This document shows, one piece after another, positions 7,714-14,278 of a stretch of DNA of 15,601 bases. Source of the DNA: Methanobacteriota archaeon (GTDB taxonomy: Archaea > Thermoplasmatota > Thermoplasmata > RBG-16-68-12). The stretch is from assembly GCA_005878515.1 (NCBI GenBank), contig VBLZ01000082.1:1-15601 (forward strand). The letters are read 5' to 3'. Made by a program: the position numbers and the translations under genes. The notes beneath the pieces were generated by a model. It saw only the letters and a program-made list of their open reading frames with translations, was not told the DNA's origin and did no database searches. Within the stretch, counting starts at the first letter, position 1; the number at the start of each line of letters is the position of its first letter.

Positions 7714-10443
7714 TCAGAGATCGTCGGACGAGTTCCCGTCGCCGTTCTGGCCTTCCGAACTCTCGCCTTCTTTGCCTTCGATCGGCTTCTTGATGACGCG
7801 CTTCTGGACGATCGGCGCGGGCGCGTTGGTCGGTCCGGGCGGGGACATCGGCCCGCGGGCCTGGACTCTTCGCGCCGGAGCGCCAGCGACGACCGCTCCA
7901 CCGCTCGGTGGGCGTTGATCGCGCATCAAGGATCCGCACTTGTGGCAGACCGTGGCCGTCACGGAGTTGAGGGTCCCGCAGGTCGGGCACGGCTTCGAGC
8001 CCATCTTGCGCATCTCCTCTTCCTCGCGGAGCCAGTCTTCGAAGGTGAGGAAGGTCGGCTGCTTGCGCCACCATTCCTGGAACTCGGTCTCGCTCAGGCT
8101 GCGGCCCAGCTGTCGGGAGGCTTCCTGCTTGAAGCGGGCGATGACCTCATCGTACTGGAGGCGCATCTTCTCCTTGTAGTCCGCCATCTCCAGCTGACCG
8201 GTCGCGAACTCGACGCCGCACTCCGGGCACTGTTTCACGTCGACCGGGATCCAGGCCTGGCAGTTCGAGCACTTCGCCATGTCCCGCTCGAACTCGACGC
8301 CGCACTTCGGGCAGGTCGTCGCGTCCTCCGGGATGAAGGCGCCGCACTCGCCGCACTCGACCATCTTGCCGAGGCCGTAGACCTTCCAGTACAGCGACAC
8401 GCCGATCGCGACGGCCGCCGCGGCCGCGAGGATGACCAGGAAGAGCCACCACTCGATGCCGAGGACCGGGACCTTCTGGAACAAGAAGGACGAGGATTTC
8501 TGCACGGCGATGGTGGTCGAGTCCGGTTGGATCAGCGTCGTTGCCGGTGTCACGACGATCGAGTACTGCCCGTCCTGGGTGGTCGAGGGCACGACAATCG
8601 TCCCGACGAATAGGCCGTTATTATCCGACATCGTCGAGGTGTTCGCGAGGACCGTGGCGCCGCTGCGCAGCTCGATGTTCAGGACGACGCCTCCAATGCC
8701 GTTCGAGCCCGAGTCCCGAACGTATCCCGTGACGCTCACTGCGTTTCCGGATACGACGGACTGGCCGCTGGTCGGCGTGAGGATCGCCGTGAAGCCGGCC
8801 GGAGGCGGCTGGACGGTCAAGGTGATGTTCGCGAAGTTGTTGTTCTCCTGAGCGGCGCCGCCCTCGTTGATCGTGTTGTCCGGGTCGACGATGAGCTCGA
8901 GCGTGTGGCTCCCGACCGTGGCGACGCCCTGAATCGTCATCGTCTGGTTCAGGGACGTGGCGACCGTGAGGCTGTCCACTCGGCCGTACGTGACCGCGCG
9001 GCTTCCATCAAGGTACGCCGCGACGGAGACGCCGGTCGCCGTGGTCTGGCCCTGGTTCGAGATCAGGGCGTACACGGTGAAGGGCTGGTTCTGCAGGACG
9101 GTCATCGCGGGGCTCGCCGGCGCAACCGTGAGGTCCGGACCGGTCCGCACCTGGACCGCGAGGGACACGGTGACGGACTTCGTGTTGTTGCCCGCGCTGA
9201 TCGCCGGGTACGGGTCGAAGTCCGCGCCGCCCGGCCCGGTCGTCGCCCCGAAGGTCACGATCAGCTGATAGTTGCCGAACGATTCCGCATTCGGCAGGCT
9301 GGCGGTCGTGATTACGTCGGTGTACAGCGGAATCACGGCGAGGCCGTTCGAATCCGTATGGTTCCAGGCGTTCGCCCCGCTTGCGGCCCGGCCGAGGTAG
9401 GCGAGGGTCCGCGCGCTGGGCGTCGACGAGAGACCGTTATCCGGATACTGGGCCGTCGCCGCACTCGGGCTGAGGGTCGACCAAATCGAGGCGCCGCTCA
9501 CCGGGAATCCAGTCGAGTCGACCACGGAGGCGCGGAGCCACCGCAGGAGGAACACGCTCCCGCCCGCGGCCAGCGGATCGTAGGCCGGCTGCCAGGTCGA
9601 CTTGAGGACCGGGTCTTCCGATCGGTCGATCGTGACGGCGTACAGGTACGCGTTCGAGGTCCCGTCGACCCGAAGCGCATTGTGCAAGCCGACGACGTTG
9701 GAGAAGTCGACACCGATGTACGAGTCGTACGCGTAGAGGTTGCTTGAGGCGGTCAGGGCCACGTTGCCTTCAATCGGGCCCGTGGCGTTGCCGCTGCTCG
9801 CAGTCGTGTTCTCGTAGATCCGCTCGATTCGCGATCCGTAAAGGCTCGCAGTCGTGGACGCCCACGAGATGAGCGGGCTGTCGTCGTTGTCATCGTCGTA
9901 TACCCCGAGGCCGAAGAGCTCGGACGACGAGAAACCGGTGATCGTCGAACCGGTCATGTCAATCGTCGCGCCGGTCGCGTTGAACCAACCGGGGAACTTC
10001 AGGATCGCTCCGTTCTTCATCGCGAAGTGACTGTTCGCTCCGGAGACGGTGAAGGCGAGCTTGAGGTACGGATTGATGGCGTCCGTTTGCGTCGTGACAA
10101 TCGAGTGGTCGAGGATGAGTTCGCCGCCCGCGTTCACGTTGAGCGCGTAGCCTTGATGCGAAGTGTCTTTGGCGAAGCTCAGGCCGCTGTTGATCAGCGT
10201 GAGGCTTCCGCCCGCGTTGATATTGATCGTGCCGTCGACGGTATACGGGGTCCCGGTGCCCGTGCACACCTGGGCCGTCGTGATCGTCCAGTCTCCGGTA
10301 ATGACGCCACCGACCTGGTCGCACGTTCCGGCCCGCGCGGCCGGGCTCAGTGCGACGAAGGCGGCAAAGAGGCCACCCAGGGCGACGGACCAAACGATCA
10401 AACACGTCAGGGCCTTTGCATTCCGTTCGGATCGGCTAGACAA
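7714..10443 (-). CDS. Surface protein with beta-helix, one CARDB, TM helix and three cytoplasmic zinc ribbons
   Basis: This 909-residue shorter paralogue of the giant protein at 1-4202 has the same plan. It has a signal peptide with ARA|G cleavage after residue 38, a beta-helix-like region (about 40-290), an Ig-like/carboxypeptidase-regulatory-like segment (300-430), CARDB (436-545), an Ig-like domain (549-647) and a TM helix (665-688). Cytoplasmic zinc ribbons lie at C697/700/711/714 and C725/728/739/742. A charged helical linker (750-815) leads to a third ribbon (C819/822/833/836) and a Pro-rich, basic then acidic tail. Relative to the paralogue it lacks 587 residues (second beta-helix pair plus two CARDB). 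The TTG start at 10443 is chosen because AGGAGGT precedes it, because it aligns exactly with the paralogue's ATG, and because the upstream in-frame ATG 10518 would lie before the predicted transcription start. Confidence 0.88.
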   Translation of the reverse strand: MSSRSERNAKALTCLIVWSVALGGLFAAFVALSPAARAGTCDQVGGVITGDWTITTAQVCTGTGTPYTVDGTININAGGSLTLINSGLSFAKDTSHQGYALNVNAGGELILDHSIVTTQTDAINPYLKLAFTVSGANSHFAMKNGAILKFPGWFNATGATIDMTGSTITGFSSSELFGLGVYDDDNDDSPLISWASTTASLYGSRIERIYENTTASSGNATGPIEGNVALTASSNLYAYDSYIGVDFSNVVGLHNALRVDGTSNAYLYAVTIDRSEDPVLKSTWQPAYDPLAAGGSVFLLRWLRASVVDSTGFPVSGASIWSTLSPSAATAQYPDNGLSSTPSARTLAYLGRAASGANAWNHTDSNGLAVIPLYTDVITTASLPNAESFGNYQLIVTFGATTGPGGADFDPYPAISAGNNTKSVTVSLAVQVRTGPDLTVAPASPAMTVLQNQPFTVYALISNQGQTTATGVSVAAYLDGSRAVTYGRVDSLTVATSLNQTMTIQGVATVGSHTLELIVDPDNTINEGGAAQENNNFANITLTVQPPPAGFTAILTPTSGQSVVSGNAVSVTGYVRDSGSNGIGGVVLNIELRSGATVLANTSTMSDNNGLFVGTIVVPSTTQDGQYSIVVTPATTLIQPDSTTIAVQKSSSFLFQKVPVLGIEWWLFLVILAAAAAVAIGVSLYWKVYGLGKMVECGECGAFIPEDATTCPKCGVEFERDMAKCSNCQAWIPVDVKQCPECGVEFATGQLEMADYKEKMRLQYDEVIARFKQEASRQLGRSLSETEFQEWWRKQPTFLTFEDWLREEEEMRKMGSKPCPTCGTLNSVTATVCHKCGSLMRDQRPPSGGAVVAGAPARRVQARGPMSPPGPTNAPAPIVQKRVIKKPIEGKEGESSEGQNGDGNSSDDL
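8201..8393. repeat. Near-identical copy of 199-391 (zinc-ribbon coding block)
   Basis: This is the second copy of the 193-base block, 192 bases identical to 199-391. It encodes the two zinc ribbons directly behind the transmembrane helix. Confidence 0.9.
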
Positions 10444-10449
10444 CCCAAG

Positions 10450-10456
10450 ACCTCCT
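10450..10456 (-). promoter_or_regulatory. Shine-Dalgarno AGGAGGT deciding a TTG start
   Basis: On the minus strand AGGAGGT is followed by CTTGGG and then TTG (10443-10441). It is the best ribosome binding site in the window and moves the start 25 codons downstream of the longest ORF. Confidence 0.85.
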
Positions 10457-10490
10457 GAGGTCGAGTCGGCCGAACGTATCCGGAGGACTA

Positions 10491-10592
10491 CGACCGGTGG
10501 GCATGTTGCGCGGGCCATCCGGGGCCTCTTTATAAATAGGTTACCGCGCGATTATCTATCCCGATACGCACCTGTTCTCACACGAAAGAATA
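10491..10592 (-). promoter_or_regulatory. Promoter of the second surface protein
   Basis: Minus-strand order is a conserved upstream block containing GATAATC (10550-10592), TATA box ATTTATAAA (about 10529-10537), and the conserved catgcccaccggtcg (10491-10505). It aligns without gaps with 4250-4351. The predicted transcription start is near 10508, with a leader of about 65 bases. Confidence 0.75.
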
Positions 10593-10644
10593 ACGCCGGA
10601 ATATGGAGGAAAACATTTTATCATTTCGTGAATATAGAAATGAG

Positions 10645-10682
10645 CAAAAGTCGATGAAAATGGACCAAAAAGTGCATGAAAA
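10645..10682 (-). terminator. T-rich terminator region after the coiled-coil zinc-ribbon gene
   Basis: On the minus strand several T runs (including TTTTT at 10671-10667) lie 50-90 bases past the stop at 10733, in a locally AT-rich stretch. They would end the KaiC-like operon transcript before the next promoter. Confidence 0.5.
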
Positions 10683-10732
10683 GCCGGATGGACGGAGGTC
10701 CCGCGCACGCTAGCGTCGCCCCGACCGCCGGC

Positions 10733-11872
10733 TCAAATCACTTTCTTCTTCATGACCTTCTTCACGCTCACCGGGGCCTTCTTTGCCTTGTCGTCATCGG
10801 ACGCCATCCGGTGGCCGCACGCGTAGCACATGATCGCATCGGACGAGATCATCGTGCCGCAGGCGGGACAGGGAATCTCGGACTCGCCCTCCGTCTCGGA
10901 GGTTTCTTCCGCGGCCGTCTCATCCTGCAGACGGTGGCCGCACGCGTAGCACATGATCGCATCGGACGAGATCATCGTGCCGCAGGCGGGACACGCCATC
11001 TCCGATTCGCCGCCGGCAGCGGGCTCGGCTTGGACCACGACCTTCGCGACGGGTTTGGCCACCTGCACGACCGCGACGGGCATTTGGGCCGCGGGCTTCG
11101 CGGCCACGGGAGCCGGGTTGGACGGCACCGGTTGGGGCCGCAGTCCTGCCTGGGGTGCGGGCGTCGTCGGGACGACTTTCACGGAAACGGCAGGCATTGA
11201 AGCGGGAGCCCCCGCCATTGCCTTCATCGACTGTTCCTGGGCGAGCAGCGCCTTCTCGCGATCGAGGAGTCGCTTCCCTTCTTCCGCGATTTTCGCGCGG
11301 GCTGCCGCGAAGTTCTCTTCCTCGACGGCGAGCTTCCTCTCGCGCTCCATGAGCTCGCGGTTCCGACCGATCTGCGCATCGAGCGTCGCCTTCTGATCTT
11401 CGAGGAGCTTGACGATCTGCTCCTGCCGCGCGGCGATCTCGGTCTTGCGCGCCGCGATGTCTTTCGCGTGCGTGACCGCTTCCGTGTCGCGCCGACCAAT
11501 CTCCTCGTCCCGCCTCACGAGGGAGTCGAGGCGTTTCGCGAGTTCCTGCTCCCGGGAGACGAGCGAGTTCTCTTTGGCGAGCACCTGTTGTCTCGTGACC
11601 TCGAATTCCTGCTCCCGGTCCGCGATCGCCCGTTCACTCTGCTCCAGTTCCTTCTCGCGGGCGCGCATTCCTTTCTCCCGGCCGACGAGCGAATCCCGCT
11701 CGTCCGCGAGGGAGGTCCGCTCCTGGTCGAGGACCCGCCGGTCTTCCTCGATCTTGGACCCGTGTTCCTGGAGCGCGGCCTCGCGCTCTCGGAACTCCGC
11801 GTCCCGGGACTTCAGGCTTTCTTCGAGCTTTTTCAGTGCGTCCAGCGCGTCGAGGATTGATCCGTCGGCCAT
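10733..11872 (-). CDS. Coiled-coil protein with two C-terminal zinc ribbons
   Basis: This 379-residue cytoplasmic protein has no signal or TM. Residues 1 to about 215 are almost entirely Glu/Arg/Lys/Ala/Leu heptad sequence with recurring REKELEQ-like units, a long parallel coiled coil. A Pro/Ala/Val-rich flexible linker follows (about 216-285), then two zinc ribbons, C294/297/308/311 and C335/338/349/352, identical over CPACGTMISSDAIMCYACGHR. The protein ends in a basic tail, APVSVKKVMKKKVI. The ATG has GGAGGG (11881-11886) eight bases upstream. It starts 65 bases after the KaiC-like gene with no promoter visible between them, so the two are probably co-transcribed. Its role is unknown; the architecture suggests an oligomeric scaffold or adaptor whose zinc ribbons bind protein or nucleic acid partners. 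Confidence 0.87.
   Translation of the reverse strand: MADGSILDALDALKKLEESLKSRDAEFREREAALQEHGSKIEEDRRVLDQERTSLADERDSLVGREKGMRAREKELEQSERAIADREQEFEVTRQQVLAKENSLVSREQELAKRLDSLVRRDEEIGRRDTEAVTHAKDIAARKTEIAARQEQIVKLLEDQKATLDAQIGRNRELMERERKLAVEEENFAAARAKIAEEGKRLLDREKALLAQEQSMKAMAGAPASMPAVSVKVVPTTPAPQAGLRPQPVPSNPAPVAAKPAAQMPVAVVQVAKPVAKVVVQAEPAAGGESEMACPACGTMISSDAIMCYACGHRLQDETAAEETSETEGESEIPCPACGTMISSDAIMCYACGHRMASDDDKAKKAPVSVKKVMKKKVI
10809..10993. repeat. Two exact 62-base direct repeats (10809-10870 and 10932-10993)
   Basis: The copies are identical over 62 bases with a period of 123 bases (41 codons). Each encodes one zinc ribbon. Perfect identity, including silent positions, indicates a recent in-frame tandem duplication or ongoing homogenisation. 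Confidence 0.95.
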
Positions 11873-11880
11873 CTACAGTG

Positions 11881-11886
11881 CCCTCC
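11881..11886 (-). promoter_or_regulatory. Shine-Dalgarno GGAGGG of the coiled-coil gene
   Basis: This lies eight bases upstream of ATG 11872 on the minus strand, allowing independent translation within the KaiC-like transcript. Confidence 0.7.
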
Positions 11887-11937
11887 GATGTTGGTGCATG
11901 GCGCCGAGCCTCCCAGGCGTCGGCGTGCAAACGTGTT

Positions 11938-12657
11938 TCATGAATTCCCTCCCGTCTCGAAGATCGGTCCGAGGACGGTCAGCCCGCCTTTCCGGACCTC
12001 GATCGCATGCTTCTCCATCGAGTGGTCGACCGATCGCATCTTCTCCACCTGGAGATACCGAACGAGCTTGCCGCGGGATCGGTCGAGGCCCAGAATCACG
12101 ATGCCATCGACGAGAAACCCCTCGTTCCCGAGGAGCTGGCTCTCGCCGTTCGGCGCGCGCTCCATGACGACGAGGGAGGTGAGTTCGTTGTCGCGGAGCA
12201 TCTTGAAGAAGTAGAACATCCGTTTTCGCATGTTGGTCGTGTTCTCCATGAGCGAGTAGAGCGCGCCGAGCGAATCGAGCGCGAAGAGCTTGAACTTGTG
12301 ACCGTGCACCTTGCGGTAGTGGCCGATCATCCGCTCGATGAACGCCAAGTAGTCCGTCTGGTCCTCCGGGCCGACGACGGCGTCGATCTCCCGCAGATCC
12401 GTGAAGTCGCTGATCTGCATGTTCATCGAGAGCTCGACCCCGAGGGACTCCATGTTCCTCAGATGCGACTGGACCGTCTCCTCGAGCGTGGTGTACAGCC
12501 CGAACTCGCCGGTGTCCTTCAGGTAGCGCGACATGAGCGTGTAGCAGAAGGACGTCTTCATCGATCCCGGCGGGCCCGTCACGAGGATGACCTTCGGTGG
12601 GAGAATGTCGCTCCGAATCACTTTGTCCAGACCCTCGATTGCACTGCGAAATGCCAT
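11938..12657 (-). CDS. KaiC-like RecA-superfamily ATPase (COG0467 type), single domain
   Basis: This 239-residue P-loop ATPase is related to archaeal KaiC/RadA-like proteins. Visible motifs are Walker A GPPGSMKT (28-35, K34), the paired glutamates E59-E60 after the second strand (YTTLEET) that KaiC-type enzymes use for catalysis, and a Walker B-like strand LFALDS with D128. The length is right for a single KaiC domain. No sensor or output domain is attached. The Walker A has Met where the usual GxGK has Gly. It is the first gene of a probable operon with the coiled-coil zinc-ribbon protein and diverges from the three-ribbon gene. Family knowledge points to a regulatory ATPase rather than a recombinase, as conserved recombinase loops are not evident; partner and output are unknown. 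The start ATG 12657 has no clear ribosome binding site and lies about 17 bases after the inferred transcription start. Confidence 0.87.
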   Translation of the reverse strand: MAFRSAIEGLDKVIRSDILPPKVILVTGPPGSMKTSFCYTLMSRYLKDTGEFGLYTTLEETVQSHLRNMESLGVELSMNMQISDFTDLREIDAVVGPEDQTDYLAFIERMIGHYRKVHGHKFKLFALDSLGALYSLMENTTNMRKRMFYFFKMLRDNELTSLVVMERAPNGESQLLGNEGFLVDGIVILGLDRSRGKLVRYLQVEKMRSVDHSMEKHAIEVRKGGLTVLGPIFETGGNS

Positions 12658-12695
12658 GGCCGCGCCGGATACGCATCACACGGGGGCAAGGCTCA

Positions 12696-12719
12696 CTTAA
12701 TCGTTTTGAGGTGATTATC
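12696..12719 (-). promoter_or_regulatory. Promoter of the KaiC-like operon with GATAATC element
   Basis: On the minus strand GATAATC (12719-12713) is followed by a TATA-like ATTAAG (about 12701-12696), the same order and nearly the same spacing as in the two surface-protein promoters. It overlaps the upstream region of the divergent plus-strand gene. Confidence 0.5.
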
Positions 12720-14267
12720 TGGGCTGAGGACTTATCATTCTCTGAACTGAGTCCGGAAAGTCTTTGTACGCTGCTTCAAGATAGAAACGCGTCGACGAAT
12801 TCGAGGTGTCGGCTTACGCCAGCGAAGGAAACGAAAGTCTGTCCCGTCTGTGACACACCGATCGACGCGAACGCGCGTGTGTGCCCTTCGTGCCAGACGG
12901 ACCTCACCTTGTTCGACATCGGCGGAGGCCTCGACCCGACCGACACGCCCGTGAAAGACGGACGGAGCATCGACGAAATCCTGGCCTCGATCATGGAGGG
13001 CAAGGAGGACCACCGGGAAATCTTCGAAACGCTGAAGAACGTCGCCCGAGAAACGCCGGAATCGGCCGACGTCGACGCCGCCACGAAACCCCGGGCCGCG
13101 ACGGAGGCCGCGGCCGACCTCGGCGAGCAGTTCCTGTGTCCCGTCTGCGAGACGCTCGTCTCGGCGGACGCGACCGTCTGTCCGGGTTGCGGGGCCGAAT
13201 TCTCCGAGGGCGAGGCCACGGAGTACGAGTGTCCGGTCTGCAAGGCCTCGGTCCCGGCCGATGCGGATCTTTGCCCGAGCTGCGGAGTCCGCTTCGCCGA
13301 AGACCCGCAGACGGCGACGGCGCGGATGGGGAAGATCCGAGAACCGCCGCCGATCGTCGAGGCTGTCCGGACGGAGGCTCCTCCGACGCGGTCGTTCGCC
13401 ACGCCCGCCGCCAGCGGCAAGCCGACGCGGTCTCCCCTCCAAAACCGGATCGACCAACTTCGCCGAACCCGACGGGAATCAGAACGCCGGATCCCGACGG
13501 GTGACCGAAAGCTCCTCTACCGCGAACTCCCCAAATTGGTGAACGAGGTGAAGCCCCTCCTGGTCTCCGCGAAGCGGATCGGGCTCGAGATCGAGGAGGG
13601 GAAGCGGATCATCAACGACGCGATCCAGGCCGGCAAGGGACGCGACATCGAACGCGCGGTCACGCTCATCGCGGAGGCGCGTCGAACGTTGGACGTCGCG
13701 TTTGTCGACTTCATCGGCGGACAGATCGACACTGTCATGCAGGAGCTCCGAGCCGCCAAAGGGGACGCGGGCGTCCAGGCGGCCACGCCGAAGCTCCAGG
13801 AGGCCGTCGGCCGAATGGAGGCGGGCGACTACGACGCCGCGTGGGACCGGTTCCAAGGGGCGCTCGGGACGTTCCACACGGAGGCGAAAGACTTCCATGA
13901 GGCGCGCAAGATCATCGACGATGGCGATCGGACCGTGCGCGAGGTCCGGTCGATGGGCATGGACCTCCGCGACCCGGAGCGGCTCCTCCGGCAAGGGCGG
14001 GAGTCGCTCGACCGGCGGGATGTGGCAGGCGCCCTCCGGTTCGGGCAGCAGGCGCAGGAACGGATGAAGCGGGACGTGCCGGCGTTCGTCCAGGACCAGA
14101 TGCGGAAGGCGCGGAACGAACTGTTGGACCTGAAGGTGCGCGGCAACGACCTCTCTCGACCCATCGGCATCCTCAAAGAAGCGAGCGCCTACGTGAAGCG
14201 GGAGGCGTGGGGCGACGCGCTCCGGCAGATCCGCGAATTCCACAAGGCCGTTCAGGGCCTCGGCTAG
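12711..14267 (+). CDS. Soluble protein with three zinc ribbons and helical repeats
   Basis: This cytoplasmic protein has no signal or TM. Counted from GTG 12711 (518 residues), ribbon 1 is C44/47/58/61, and ribbons 2 and 3 form a pair at C143/146/157/160 and C174/177/188/191. The linker between ribbons 1 and 2 contains an acidic helix. From about residue 245 to the end it is all helical and charged, with TPR-like patterns (EAVGRMEAGDYDAAWDRFQ; ESLDRRDVAGALRFGQQAQ), suggesting a protein-binding scaffold. The start is uncertain: upstream ATGs (12597, 12651) overlap the divergent KaiC-like gene, GTG 12711 lacks a ribosome binding site, and the best site, GAGGTG, points at an ACG codon (12816) that would give 483 residues beginning just before ribbon 1. 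It converges on the DnaA-like gene with an 11-base gap. Confidence 0.83.
   Translation: MIIWAEDLSFSELSPESLCTLLQDRNASTNSRCRLTPAKETKVCPVCDTPIDANARVCPSCQTDLTLFDIGGGLDPTDTPVKDGRSIDEILASIMEGKEDHREIFETLKNVARETPESADVDAATKPRAATEAAADLGEQFLCPVCETLVSADATVCPGCGAEFSEGEATEYECPVCKASVPADADLCPSCGVRFAEDPQTATARMGKIREPPPIVEAVRTEAPPTRSFATPAASGKPTRSPLQNRIDQLRRTRRESERRIPTGDRKLLYRELPKLVNEVKPLLVSAKRIGLEIEEGKRIINDAIQAGKGRDIERAVTLIAEARRTLDVAFVDFIGGQIDTVMQELRAAKGDAGVQAATPKLQEAVGRMEAGDYDAAWDRFQGALGTFHTEAKDFHEARKIIDDGDRTVREVRSMGMDLRDPERLLRQGRESLDRRDVAGALRFGQQAQERMKRDVPAFVQDQMRKARNELLDLKVRGNDLSRPIGILKEASAYVKREAWGDALRQIREFHKAVQGLG
12803..12808 (+). promoter_or_regulatory. Ribosome binding site GAGGTG facing a non-ATG codon (ACG 12816)
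   Basis: GAGGTG is followed by seven bases and then ACG in the frame of the three-ribbon protein. A start here would give an N-terminus of xPAKETKVCPVC, natural for a zinc-ribbon protein. Either ACG is used as a start or the base is a mutation or sequencing error from ATG. Confidence 0.45.
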
Positions 14268-14278
14268 CCCGCTCGCGA

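Noticed and set aside
7342..8613. 423-codon plus-strand ORF
   Set aside because: It is mostly antisense to the C-terminal part of the second surface protein. Its apparent resemblance to the 57-2534 ORF only reflects the duplicated zinc-ribbon block beneath both.
10809..10993. CRISPR-like repeat array
   Set aside because: There are only two copies of 62 bases, both inside a coding frame and each encoding a zinc ribbon.
11873..12679. 268-codon minus-strand ORF over the KaiC-like gene
   Set aside because: It is a shifted frame of the KaiC-like gene. The Walker motifs are only in the 11938-12657 frame.
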